Shown piece after piece: positions 8,151 to 14,337 of a stretch of DNA of 26,991 nucleotides. Source of the DNA: a virus. Position 1 is the stretch's first letter. Each line of letters starts with the position of its first letter. The DNA lies in the IMG/VR virus record IMGVR_UViG_3300000928_000032, positions 1 to 26,991 of that record; one strand, given 5' to 3'. The position numbers and the translations under genes are program-made. The notes beneath the pieces were generated by a model. It was not told the origin of the DNA, searched no databases, and was given only the letters and a program-made list of their open reading frames with translations.

Positions 8151-8256
8151 TGTTTAATCTCTCTATGATGTTGAGGTTATTCTGCTGAATAGCCGCCCAC
8201 TTGACTCCGTTACGGAAGTTGGGCCTCTTGTTGAGTCGCTTGTGGGATTGTGCCAT
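8137..8256 (-). CDS. Hypothetical basic 39-residue protein
   Basis: ATG at 8256-8254 to TAA at 8139-8137. The product starts MAQSHKRLNKRPNFRNG and is basic, followed by a helix VKWAAIQQNNLNIIERLNNEG. It overlaps the upstream 8210 gene by 47 bases and the downstream 8150 start by 14, a dense packing in keeping with its neighbours but also a reason for doubt. Function unknown. Confidence 0.45.
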   Translation of the reverse strand: MAQSHKRLNKRPNFRNGVKWAAIQQNNLNIIERLNNEGK

Positions 8257-8428
8257 CTTTTAGGTTGTTAATGTATCTAACTAGGTCCTTAATGGAGTAA
8301 TAGAACACCACGTTGGTCACATCCCCATTGAAGTACTCATTGGAGTGCTCACGCTTGAATGCCGCCCACATCTCCGTGTATGGATTGTAGTGAAACAGAT
8401 AATCTTGAAAGTGCTCTGGTCGCTTCAT
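8210..8428 (-). CDS. Hypothetical 72-residue protein
   Basis: The protein is aromatic-rich (HFQDYLFHYNPYTEMWAAFK) and ends in a Gln/Pro tail. ATG at 8428-8426 overlaps the stop of the preceding gene. The mid-section VVFYYSIKDLVRYINNL looks like a helix following a strand. No family recognised; it belongs to the small-gene run between the endolysin candidate and the winged-helix gene. Confidence 0.55.
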   Translation of the reverse strand: MKRPEHFQDYLFHYNPYTEMWAAFKREHSNEYFNGDVTNVVFYYSIKDLVRYINNLKDGTIPQATQQEAQLP

Positions 8429-8655
8429 TATTTCTTAGACCTATTTCTTCTTTGCAGTATCATACGAGCCTCATCGTGGTCGTAGTCCTTACCGTCCCCG
8501 TTGCCGTACGTACCGGCCTGACGGTTCTTCTTATTTAGGAACGCACGATACTTCTTCCGCTCCTCCGTGGAGTGGTACTTCGTATCATACGCCTTCTTCT
8601 TCTCCTTCGCCTCAGGGTTGGAGTCGTAGTACTGCTTGCTTCTACTTGCTCTCAT
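8428..8655 (-). CDS. Small basic phage protein with NGDGKD motif
   Basis: This 75-residue, highly basic protein starts MRASRSKQYYDSNPEAKEKK, continues with a lysine-rich helix, then RAFLNKKNRQAGTYGNGDGKDYDHDEAR. The combination of ELNK/FLNKxNRxAGTYGNGDG-x-D-x-x-H is common among short proteins of marine and Bacteroidota phages; some annotators call them HNH-like, but I see only one His and no complete HNH motif. A nucleic-acid or virion role fits the charge. The start overlaps the preceding gene by 14 bases. Confidence 0.6.
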   Translation of the reverse strand: MRASRSKQYYDSNPEAKEKKKAYDTKYHSTEERKKYRAFLNKKNRQAGTYGNGDGKDYDHDEARMILQRRNRSKK

Positions 8656-8869
8656 CGTTTTCGTATTGCAGATAGTCAGCCACTGACGTCAGATAATCAT
8701 CCGCCAATGTAATCTTGCTGGCGACCCATGCGTCAACATCTACGGTCATATGTTTTTGGATACGCTTTAGTTTATCCATCATAGCGGTGACCTGAGTCAT
8801 AGCCATCTCCATAGTCTCCGGGTTGTACATCTCAACCTTTCCACCGTGTTTATACTTACGTGCTTTCAT
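8642..8869 (-). CDS. Hypothetical 75-residue protein
   Basis: The basic N terminus (MKARKYKHGGKVEMYNPETM) is followed by a long amphipathic helix (MAMTQVTAMMDKLKRIQKHM) and an acidic tail. The opening MKARK is shared with the adjacent upstream gene (8866-9249), which suggests related N termini or shared translation signals. Small glycine/basic leaders followed by a helix occur in phage minor virion proteins, but no family is recognised. Confidence 0.55.
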   Translation of the reverse strand: MKARKYKHGGKVEMYNPETMEMAMTQVTAMMDKLKRIQKHMTVDVDAWVASKITLADDYLTSVADYLQYENDESK

Positions 8870-9249
8870 CGTGTCATTCTTTTTGCTTTCTCTAAATCAG
8901 ATACGGACTGTCTGTCTGAGATTCCGGGACGTACCTCACGCTCAATCTCCGTATAAGTCCTAACACCCTTTGAGTCGTTAAAGTTAGCCGTGGTTGTGGA
9001 GGGTCTTGATGGACCCACCTTAACGGGCGATGTAGGCTTACGCTTTCTTGCATAAGCGGTGGAAGCTTTTTCGTTCTCATTCTTTACCTCACGAACAGAA
9101 CTTCCTGCTTCGTCCTCACCTCTGCTAACGCTCCTATATGAAGATGACCCATCACTGCTGACGGTTCTAGTTGACTCTGACTTAACGGACATCGGTAGGG
9201 TTCTTTCTCCTTTAACGGTTCCGGTAGTTTTTCTTTTACGTGCCTTCAT
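8866..9249 (-). CDS. Hypothetical low-complexity basic 127-residue protein
   Basis: This is a Ser/Arg/Lys/Glu-rich protein that opens MKARKRKTTGTVKGERTLPM, has a Ser-rich stretch (SSDGSSSYRSVSRGEDEAGS) and ends with EREVRPGISDRQSVSDLEKA. It appears largely disordered. The start overlaps the preceding gene by 4 bases and the stop overlaps the next start by 4. It probably belongs to the late virion or DNA-binding set, by charge and position only. Confidence 0.55.
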   Translation of the reverse strand: MKARKRKTTGTVKGERTLPMSVKSESTRTVSSDGSSSYRSVSRGEDEAGSSVREVKNENEKASTAYARKRKPTSPVKVGPSRPSTTTANFNDSKGVRTYTEIEREVRPGISDRQSVSDLEKAKRMTR

Positions 9250-9626
9250 TTTCTATACTTAGCCGTCTTCTTGGCTATCTTATTTGGTTGTGATACAAAC
9301 TGTTTGCCTTCCTTGGTCCCCTCTCTCTTGGCTCTCGTTGTCGCAGCGTACTCCGCAGACGTGAGAGACTTAATGGCCTTCTTGGGTAGGTAACGCTCCC
9401 CGGTCTCCCCTGACGGCTTACCGCTCTTGGTACCCCAGTCCTGCTTCGTCCACTTGGAGAGTGAGTTACCGCCACCCTTTGAGCCTGAATATCCTCCCCC
9501 CGCCTTCTTGTAGATGGAGACAGCCAACTGCATGGCACGGGCTGAGTGCTTACCACCCATCCTCGCCTTCGCTTGGCTCTTCGCTCTCTCCCACAGACCG
9601 GGGTTGGTCTTCTTGGCTACCTTCAT
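9246..9626 (-). CDS. DUF5872-like small basic protein
   Basis: This is a 126-residue protein. Its N-terminal part GKHSARAMQLAVSIYKKAGGGY and its C-terminal part LSKWTKQDWGTKSGKPSG ... GERYLPKKAIKSLTSAEYAAT ... KIAKKTAKYRK match the sequence pattern I associate with DUF5872, found in marine phages and giant viruses. Its function is unknown; the density of Lys/Arg and Gly suggests nucleic-acid contact or packing with the genome. It overlaps neighbours at both ends by 4 bases (ATGA). Family recall is fairly firm, function is not. Confidence 0.7.
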   Translation of the reverse strand: MKVAKKTNPGLWERAKSQAKARMGGKHSARAMQLAVSIYKKAGGGYSGSKGGGNSLSKWTKQDWGTKSGKPSGETGERYLPKKAIKSLTSAEYAATTRAKREGTKEGKQFVSQPNKIAKKTAKYRK

Positions 9627-9748
9627 TTTTTCTTTTTCTTCTTCTTTATATATCTAGAGACATCGAACTTAACGAGTTTCTCCCTGTTGTCAGGACGAAC
9701 CTCCGCCCTCAGCCCCTTGGGGTCCACTGGTCTACGTACCGCAATCAC
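9623..9748 (-). CDS. Possible 41-residue basic peptide with GTG start and poly-Lys end
   Basis: The gap between the peptidase and the DUF5872-like gene is filled by one open frame. GTG at 9748-9746 overlaps the peptidase stop (GTGA), and the TGA stop at 9625-9623 overlaps the next ATG (ATGA). The product begins VIAVRRPVDPKGLRAEVRPD and ends in seven lysines. The double overlap is what one expects of a real gene in this operon, but the GTG start and short length leave doubt. Confidence 0.5.
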   Translation of the reverse strand: MIAVRRPVDPKGLRAEVRPDNREKLVKFDVSRYIKKKKKKK

Positions 9749-10200
9749 TTGTATAACATATAACGAGTCCTACCGTCCTTCTTATAGGCACGAAGAATCT
9801 CACCACGGTTGCCCTTGGCTGAGTAACTCACATGAACCCATTCTGGATTCTCCTGCGTACCGAACTCCCAAATCATCTGGTCGAACACTAGGTTCTCCTT
9901 GATGTAGTTGAATAACTTGGCGTTGCCCGTCTTCCCGGACATCTGGATGTCAACCGCCTCACCCTTACAGTGCTGGGACGTGACTGACCCCCCGATGGCC
10001 TTGTTAAGAGCGGGGACCCTAAGACCGCTGCTCACCTTGATGGGTTTATCGATTCCATCTCTGAGCGGTTGGAGTATCTTCTCTACCAATAACTGCAACG
10101 CAGCCAACTGCTTGGCATCAGGCTCATTGGAGATTCCCTTTGACTTGGCCGTGTTTGAAGCGGTTAACTCATTGAGAGTAAAGTTCTTACTTAGTTCCAT
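9745..10200 (-). CDS. M15-family zinc peptidase, endolysin candidate
   Basis: From ATG at 10200-10198 this gives 151 residues. The M15_3-type motif S-x-H-x-x-G-x-A-x-D is present as SQHCKGEAVD (His77, Asp84), with a second zinc His in PEWVHVSY (His123), and the SSGLRVPALNKAIGG segment is typical of D-Ala-D-Ala carboxypeptidase-like and L-Ala-D-Glu endopeptidase-like phage lysins. These enzymes cut peptidoglycan stem peptides, so lysis is the likely role, though a virion-associated tail enzyme is possible. There is no signal peptide, so release would need a holin, which I do not see here. It is the first gene of the leftward block. An in-frame ATG 24 bases upstream (10224) overlaps the promoter box and is not preferred. 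Confidence 0.85.
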   Translation of the reverse strand: MELSKNFTLNELTASNTAKSKGISNEPDAKQLAALQLLVEKILQPLRDGIDKPIKVSSGLRVPALNKAIGGSVTSQHCKGEAVDIQMSGKTGNAKLFNYIKENLVFDQMIWEFGTQENPEWVHVSYSAKGNRGEILRAYKKDGRTRYMLYK

Positions 10201-10203
10201 AAT

Positions 10204-10211
10204 GCAAATAT
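10204..10211 (-). promoter_or_regulatory. Candidate leftward late promoter -7 box (TATATTTGCA)
   Basis: The minus strand reads TATATTTG immediately before the peptidase ATG at 10200, so transcription would give an almost leaderless message. The -33 TTG is not well placed. It is divergent from the rightward promoter at 10241-10271, about 30 bases away, so this short stretch probably holds the bidirectional control point of the genome arms. Confidence 0.5.
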
Positions 10212-10240
10212 ACCGATTATTCAAAACCGTGTTTTGGCAC

Positions 10241-10271
10241 TTGACTTTCTCATTTTTTTTCCGTAACTTCG
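10241..10271 (+). promoter_or_regulatory. Rightward promoter into the central non-coding region
   Basis: TTG at 10241-10243 is separated by 20 bases from TAACTTCG at 10264-10271, close to the Bacteroidota pattern. The box region is strikingly like the promoter at 16705-16735: TTGACTTT-x-TCATTTTT and CC-x-TAACTT are shared. Transcription would start near 10275 and enter 1.7 kb without a protein gene. Confidence 0.65.
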
Positions 10272-10406
10272 CTTCACTGTGTATGAGCAGCCATCCTACG
10301 GCACACGTTTCACGTTAACCGAATAACAGCAGTAGTGCGTGGGCTTCCAAGCCCCAAGCACAACGTAGACACGAGAGCGATAGCGGTGACATCCACAGCG
10401 AAATAC

Positions 10407-10444
10407 AAGGGGGAGCATTGTGTCCAGTCGCAGCGCTTCCCCTT
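10407..10444 (+). other. Ten-base-pair hairpin in the leader RNA
   Basis: AAGGGGGAGC (10407-10416) pairs with GCTTCCCCTT (10435-10444) over ten positions with one G-U pair and an 18-base loop. The GGGGAG of the left arm (10410-10415) could alternatively pair with CTCCCC at 10477-10482, which is followed by GTTTTTT. Confidence 0.5.
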
Positions 10445-10582
10445 CTTCTGTCATTGCCCCTGTTGTCAACCGCATACTCCCCGTTTTTTGGGGTTAGAAA
10501 TATGTACCGTGGGGATAATTATACTAAGACGACGTCCGGCTCCCCAAACCGAAACGGAATCCTGACCCCAACCCCCTTGTTT

Positions 10583-11122
10583 TCAGATAGTTAGCATCAA
10601 ACTTTTCAGCGTTTTGGGTTGGTTAGGCTACCTTAAACGTATTCATACCGATATCAGGTGGTTTTTAGTGGGGGAAAGTGGTAGATGTCAGGCCATCAAT
10701 CCTCCCCTAAATTTCCTATACCATCTTATCAAACTTTTCTAGTTACAATTCGCATATCAGATTAGCATAGTATTCCCTTGGTTTCTATGGGCTTTAAATC
10801 GCATCTAATCGCTTCAAATAATAACATCGGTATTCGGTATCGTTTCCCTCCTTTTACTGCGTTAATCTTAAACATATGTATTCGCACTAATTCCTTTAAA
10901 TACTGACATGAGTGCATCATTTAACTTATTGGTCTTCAGTTAGTTACGTCAGAATTAGTCGCATACCATTTCTTTAATCGGTTGATTTTCAGTCAGTTAA
11001 CTCAAAACACCCCTTGAAAACTTATGGTACATCCTACCTTAACTCAACTATTTATCCTCTTTTTTAGTCACATCACCACTTTTTTTAGTCAATGTTAACT
11101 CGCTGACTATCAGGCAGTTACG
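10583..11122 (+). repeat. Iteron-like repeats, TCAGnnAGTTA(n)C/G
   Basis: Four direct copies share TCAGnnAGTTA: 10583-10595 (nn=AT), 10936-10948 (TT), 10989-11001 (TC) and 11110-11122 (GC). The last three lie within 190 bases. TTAACTC also occurs three times between 10997 and 11102. Directly repeated short words in a T-rich stretch without genes are typical of binding sites at a replication origin. The boundaries are by eye, and no DnaA-box consensus was found. Confidence 0.5.
11059..11091 (+). repeat. Direct repeat C-T6/7-AGTCA
   Basis: CTTTTTTAGTCA (11059-11070) and CTTTTTTTAGTCA (11079-11091) are near-identical tandem copies with an 8-base spacer, inside the iteron-like region. They could be a protein site or part of a DNA-unwinding stretch. 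Confidence 0.5.
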
Positions 11123-11159
11123 CTTGATTTCCCTATATATACCTATTAGGGGGGAGGGA

Positions 11160-11891
11160 TTTCTTTGGTGGGGCACTTGTCAGATTCGCCAAGTGTTCGT
11201 ATACTTGTGCTGTTCAACGGAACAACGTTCATTTCTTTATCAGGTGAAAATCGAAACCCGGATGCGGATGCTGAGGGCAAGTAGATGAGTAGGTGGAAAA
11301 AGTCCCAAACGAGGATACATTAGATTGGCTGTAGGAACAACTCCTCCCAAATAATCTAAACCCCTCTTGTGAACCCCATACGATTCTAGCAGAGCGCCAC
11401 GGCAACCTGCTAGTCGGGCGGTGGGGAGCGGAGTAGCAGAGCAGGTAGATTAGAGTAGGCGATGTAAGCGAAAATGAGCGTAGAGCGCAGTACACAGCAG
11501 GTCAATGAAAAGTAGGGAGGGCGGTTAACGAAGATACGAGCAAAGCCTAGTAGGCCGGCCGTAAGAAATCAAAGTTCAACGTAGTAAAGCGAGAGCGGCC
11601 GTGGCCGCCATCGTTACTTGTGAAGACAGCGACCAATGAACGCCGGCAGAACACCTGCGCAAATATCTCAATAATGTAAACTTGAAAACGGCATCAATCT
11701 CAACACGTTCGGTTGCAATCGGGCAATCGATAAAAGGTTGGCGCTGTTAGACCCAAACCCACAGCATATGCGGTATCGGGACGCTAGGCGTCCGCATCGC
11801 CAAAAGGGAGCAGGTCGTTAGTTTACTCTTTTCTTTTCTGCGGTTCGGCAACGTCCAATCGGGGGCTAGTGGTTCGACTCCACTGCGCAGA
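11160..11891 (+). ncRNA. Candidate large structured non-coding RNA
   Basis: About 730 bases, purine-rich on the plus strand and apparently richer in G+C than the preceding part, contain a series of strong inverted repeats. CACTTG/CAAGTG lies at about 11174-11195 and TGTTC-AACG-GAACA at about 11211-11224. CTAGCAG/CTGCTAG (7 bp, about 11387-11413) is enclosed by CCCCA/TGGGG. GCGGC-CGTG-GCCGC lies near 11594, and GGACGC-TAG-GCGTCC near 11779 is enclosed by ATGC/GCAT. GTAG recurs many times. GCAGGT recurs at about 11438, 11496 and 11809, with complementary ACCTGC at about 11404 and 11651, allowing long-range pairing. The 3' end is a tRNA-like T-arm plus acceptor. Large ornate phage RNAs such as GOLLD and ROOL have similar size, intergenic setting and proximity to tRNA-like elements, but I cannot match either consensus from memory. 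Confidence 0.45.
11837..11891 (+). ncRNA. tRNA-like T-arm and acceptor end (not a complete tRNA)
   Basis: AGTGG-TTCGACT-CCACT (11868-11884) is a perfect 5-bp T-stem with a canonical 7-base loop beginning TTC. It is followed directly by GCGCAGA, which pairs over six positions with TCTGCG at 11837-11842. Only 24 bases lie between the acceptor 5' strand and the T-arm, too few for D- and anticodon arms. It resembles the tRNA-like end of a larger RNA, a degenerate tRNA, or a copied tRNA 3' end as found in attachment sites. Confidence 0.4.
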
Positions 11892-11958
11892 CCTAATCCA
11901 ACCAAAACAAAAACAACTAACTCAAGAGTGCAAGAGCATAACACGGCACATAACGACC

Positions 11959-12204
11959 ATGGAAATTGGAATCAGCGAACTCAGCAATGCTATCAGCAAA
12001 GCAAATTGTTCTTCGGATGTTCTCGATGCACAATGTATCGTTTCACAAATCGAATTCCTTAAGTATATACTTGAGGATGTAAAAGATGAGCGCAATGAGC
12101 ATGTGAGCATCGACAATCGTTACTCGTATCCGGGACATTCAAAAGCAATCGATGGATTGTTGAATATTCTCTCTTTGATGGAATCTAAATTGGCATCCAA
12201 ATGA
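11959..12204 (+). CDS. Hypothetical 81-residue helical protein
   Basis: From ATG at 11959 the product begins MEIGISELSNAISKANCSSD and is mostly helical with alternating charges; VSQIEFLKYILEDVKDERNEHV looks amphipathic. The frame is open further upstream to a GTG at 11869, but that would run through the tRNA-like element, so the internal ATG is chosen. The stop overlaps the next start (ATGA). It is the first gene after the central non-coding region, hence probably among the earliest expressed. No family recognised. Confidence 0.6.
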   Translation: MEIGISELSNAISKANCSSDVLDAQCIVSQIEFLKYILEDVKDERNEHVSIDNRYSYPGHSKAIDGLLNILSLMESKLASK

Positions 12205-12356
12205 GCATGAGATTCTTTCGCAAGTTCAAGAAGGTAGATGTAGTCACCTACCAATCTATCCGTGCTATGTACGGAGATGAGCAAGTCATCTTCACATTCC
12301 GTGTGGTAAACGGACAGCGCCAAGGCGTGGCGCAAATGTCGTTCGTGCGACAATAA
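12201..12356 (+). CDS. Hypothetical basic 51-residue protein
   Basis: ATG at 12201 overlaps the previous stop (ATGA); TAA at 12354-12356. The product begins MSMRFFRKFKKVDVVTYQSI and ends GVAQMSFVRQ. The basic start and a beta-like middle (QVIFTFRVVNGQRQG) suggest a compact fold. The overlapped start and balanced composition make it a probable gene. Function unknown; small basic early proteins often act on host targets. Confidence 0.6.
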   Translation: MSMRFFRKFKKVDVVTYQSIRAMYGDEQVIFTFRVVNGQRQGVAQMSFVRQ

Positions 12357-12370
12357 ATAGAACATTAAGC

Positions 12371-12403
12371 ACGAAGCGTGGGGCTACGGCCCCGGTTGTC
12401 TTA
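12371..12403 (+). other. Intergenic hairpin with TACG loop
   Basis: GGGGC (12380-12384), TACG loop, GCCCC (12389-12393). It is preceded by CACGAAG and followed by GGTTGTCTTAC. The core GGGGCTACGGCCCC recurs exactly at 22931-22944 with a similar flank. There is no U-tract, so it is not a standard terminator. It may stabilise a message end or act as a weak attenuator before the amidoligase gene. Confidence 0.55.
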
Positions 12404-12420
12404 CCTAAAACCCCTTTGTT

Positions 12421-13806
12421 ATGTCAGTTATTAACATTCTTACCGGCCGTCAAATCATGGAAAGCCGTGCGCAATTCAATCGTCAGTTCGGCTTTTGGTT
12501 CGCACGTTCGGCCAATGCTATCGGATATAACTACGCTGATGAGGCAGGTGAAATTCGCAGCACTTCAATCCCTACAGCCATTGCAGAGCAGTACGAGATT
12601 AACATCCAAGAAAGCGTACACAGCAGTATGCTGTTAGAGATTGAGGGTTTCAAGTTAAACCGAATGCACGTACGTACCGAAAGTGAGCCACGCTTCCCGG
12701 AGAAAGCCCACGTGCTAGTTCAACTTCCTAACGGAAGCGTTGACATACAAGAACTCCCCGTGTACTTGAGTCGTTGGGCATCAAACGGCTATCGTTTCAT
12801 CAATGAGGATGGCGGAGTAAGTTTGCTTAACTCATGCCGTTCGCTCATCGCTCAAGTGATTGCAAACATTCCGCAGTTAGTTATAGATGGCACGTACATC
12901 TATGAGAACATGGAAGCACGTAGAACACATGGCCCTACACCACAACTTAGTGGTTATCACGGCCCGAACCGAAGCACGGAATTATTACGTGACTCTAGCG
13001 TTGATTGGTTCGTAGGCATCGAGGTCGAGAAAGAAGACATGGGTGTCCGCAATCATTGTGCATACGCTAATTGTGACCTTGGTAACGGATGGATTGCCGA
13101 GCGTGATGGCTCACTTGATAATACCGGTTTCGAGGTAGTCAGCCCGGTGATGAATCTAATGGACACGGCATCCTTGTTCGCTGAGTATGACCGACTCGAT
13201 TGGGTCATGAATGCGGGATATTCTCGCCGTTGTGGCGGTCACATCACCATCTCTCGCAAGGGAATGTCAACCGATGAATTGGTTGCTAAACTCATGCCAT
13301 TCGTACCCATGTTGTTTTCCTTGTACGAGGGCCGATTGTCTAACGGATACAGCGGTGTCCAATCCAAGCGTGACATCGAGCACGGCTCACGTCGTGCTAT
13401 TCATCGCAAGAGAGGAGGCGCTGTAGAGATTCGCATCTTCTCTGCTGTTCCCTCCTTGGATGGCATCAAGTTCCGCACAAAATTAGTTCAGTGGATTGCA
13501 CGTGCTATTGACAGCGGAAAGTTCACTACCTACTCTGATGTTGCAGAGGCTATGTTCAGCGACAAGAAATTATTCAAATTGCTCAAGAGCCAATACGACA
13601 ACACGAAACTGCGCCGCAAGCAGGCCTTGGTCTACTTGTTCGCAGGTTGCCTAGAGGACGTGAGCGCACGTAACTTCCTCAAGCAGGATGACCACGACCG
13701 AATGATTGAGCGCATCAAGAATGCGTACAACTCGATGAGCGTTTACGTTCGCCGGGAGGTACACGGAAAGTTCGGTGGTGCAACGATTGACAAGTCACTC
13801 GTTTAA
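12421..13806 (+). CDS. Amidoligase-family enzyme (COOH-NH2 ligase, glutamine-synthetase-like fold)
   Basis: This 461-residue protein carries the Amidoligase_2 pattern in its middle. The first strand WFVGIEVEKEDMG holds acidic metal ligands (Glu in GIEVE), then come WIAERDGSLDNTGFEVVSPV, RRCGGHITISRKG and RGGAVEIRIFSAVPSLDG. These correspond to the ATP/Mg-binding acidic and His residues of the glutamate-cysteine-ligase-like fold, which forms amide bonds between a carboxylate and an amine using ATP. The first 190 residues are not recognised and may hold a substrate-binding domain. As far as I recall, families of this ligase are found in gene neighbourhoods with class II glutamine amidotransferases and AIG2/GGCT-type cyclotransferases; both kinds of gene are present here (14623 and 19304). 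The target, such as a peptide, cell-wall unit or nucleotide, cannot be told. Confidence 0.75.
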   Translation: MSVINILTGRQIMESRAQFNRQFGFWFARSANAIGYNYADEAGEIRSTSIPTAIAEQYEINIQESVHSSMLLEIEGFKLNRMHVRTESEPRFPEKAHVLVQLPNGSVDIQELPVYLSRWASNGYRFINEDGGVSLLNSCRSLIAQVIANIPQLVIDGTYIYENMEARRTHGPTPQLSGYHGPNRSTELLRDSSVDWFVGIEVEKEDMGVRNHCAYANCDLGNGWIAERDGSLDNTGFEVVSPVMNLMDTASLFAEYDRLDWVMNAGYSRRCGGHITISRKGMSTDELVAKLMPFVPMLFSLYEGRLSNGYSGVQSKRDIEHGSRRAIHRKRGGAVEIRIFSAVPSLDGIKFRTKLVQWIARAIDSGKFTTYSDVAEAMFSDKKLFKLLKSQYDNTKLRRKQALVYLFAGCLEDVSARNFLKQDDHDRMIERIKNAYNSMSVYVRREVHGKFGGATIDKSLV

Positions 13807-13839
13807 GACCTACGTCCGTACACGTATTGGTTGGACAAA

Positions 13840-13933
13840 GGTGGTGTGGTACGGCACATCACCAACTCGTTTGGGCGAGTATAAATAGACATTAGGCCTA
13901 AAGCGGTGGGCGCTCACTATCACGAGCGCTCAC
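13840..13933 (+). other. Three consecutive hairpins between the amidoligase and the next gene
   Basis: GGTGGTGTG (13840-13848) pairs with CACATCACC (13855-13863). ACTCG (13865-13869) pairs with CGAGT (13876-13880). GTGGGCGCTC (13906-13915) pairs with GAGCGCTCAC (13924-13933), ten pairs with an ACTATCAC loop. The rest of this 155-base gap holds no start codon or gene. The GGGCGnTCACTATCACG word of the third hairpin recurs at 15421-15437. Confidence 0.6.
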
Positions 13934-13961
13934 GTTGTATTAACCACTTTATTTTATTATC

Positions 13962-14165
13962 ATGACTCACTACGCATGGACTTATTTTGTTGGTAGTTTA
14001 ACTGACGCACGAAAAATCGTAAACGAATGGAACGAAATAACGAACACCAAATGTTTTCAAATCGTCAACAGCGTCAAAGGAACGCATTTACTTGAAGGGT
14101 GCATCGATAAGAATACACTGAAAGAAACCAACATTGAAAATGAATTTGTAATTGCAGAACTATGA
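13962..14165 (+). CDS. Hypothetical 67-residue protein
   Basis: The protein starts MTHYAWTYFVGSLTDARKIV, has a helix-strand alternation and ends NIENEFVIAEL. It has two cysteines. The start is 38 bases after the conserved ACTATCACG element, and the stop overlaps the next ATG (ATGA). The N-terminal aromatic strand followed by a helix suggests a small alpha/beta domain. No family recognised. Confidence 0.6.
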   Translation: MTHYAWTYFVGSLTDARKIVNEWNEITNTKCFQIVNSVKGTHLLEGCIDKNTLKETNIENEFVIAEL

Positions 14166-14332
14166 AAAGCAAAGACGTATCTAAACTTATGCTGAAAATC
14201 AGCATGACCATTTTTACTATCGGAATGTTCGGTTTGTTTTTTTGTGAAGAAAGCGAACTAATCGGTACGTTTATTTTGGGCGGAGCGTTTTCTAGCGCAC
14301 TTGCTCTACTTGGTATCATCACTAACAAATAG
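14162..14332 (+). CDS. Small membrane protein, 56 residues, two predicted transmembrane segments
   Basis: ATG at 14162 overlaps the previous stop; TAG at 14330-14332. After a basic head (MKSKDVSKLMLK) come hydrophobic stretches ISMTIFTIGMFGLFF and LIGTFILGGAFSSALALLGII, separated by CEESE. With positive charges on the N-terminal side, both ends would lie in the cytoplasm. Small early membrane proteins in phages often exclude superinfecting phages or inhibit host functions, which is only an inference here. Codon use resembles its neighbours. Confidence 0.65.
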   Translation: MKSKDVSKLMLKISMTIFTIGMFGLFFCEESELIGTFILGGAFSSALALLGIITNK

Positions 14333-14337
14333 AAATT

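Larger units (their letters stand above)
10272..11958 (+). other. Long central region without a credible protein gene
   Basis: No frame here looks like a real gene: the available open frames of 65-90 codons on either strand have odd composition and no start signals. Three parts can be distinguished by eye. Part one, about 10275-10560, has several GC-rich hairpins and follows the promoter. Part two, about 10560-11130, is T/C-rich on the plus strand and carries repeated TCAGnnAGTTA and TTAACTC words, like an origin. Part three, about 11150-11891, is purine-rich on the plus strand with repeated GTAG words and many hairpins and ends in a tRNA-like arm, like a structured RNA. A short A-rich leader (11892-11958) precedes the first early gene. 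Confidence 0.7.

Noticed and set aside
10935-11122. CRISPR array
   Set aside because: Repeats are short, imperfect and irregularly spaced; no cas genes.
11229-11495. 88-codon minus-strand open frame
   Set aside because: Composition is rich in Ser/Leu/Pro/Arg with no start signal and no family; it lies on the strand opposite a hairpin-rich purine stretch, so it is probably chance.
11653-11891. tmRNA reading of the T-arm/acceptor with CTGCGC at 11654 as 5' strand
   Set aside because: No tag-peptide frame, no typical tmRNA 5' end, and a C-A mismatch at the terminal pair.
11747-11944. 65-codon minus-strand open frame
   Set aside because: It crosses the tRNA-like arm and the GGACGC/GCGTCC hairpin; no promoter or start signal.
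10272-11958. DnaA boxes (TTATnCACA) in the candidate origin
   Set aside because: None found by eye on either strand; the origin suggestion rests on other repeats.
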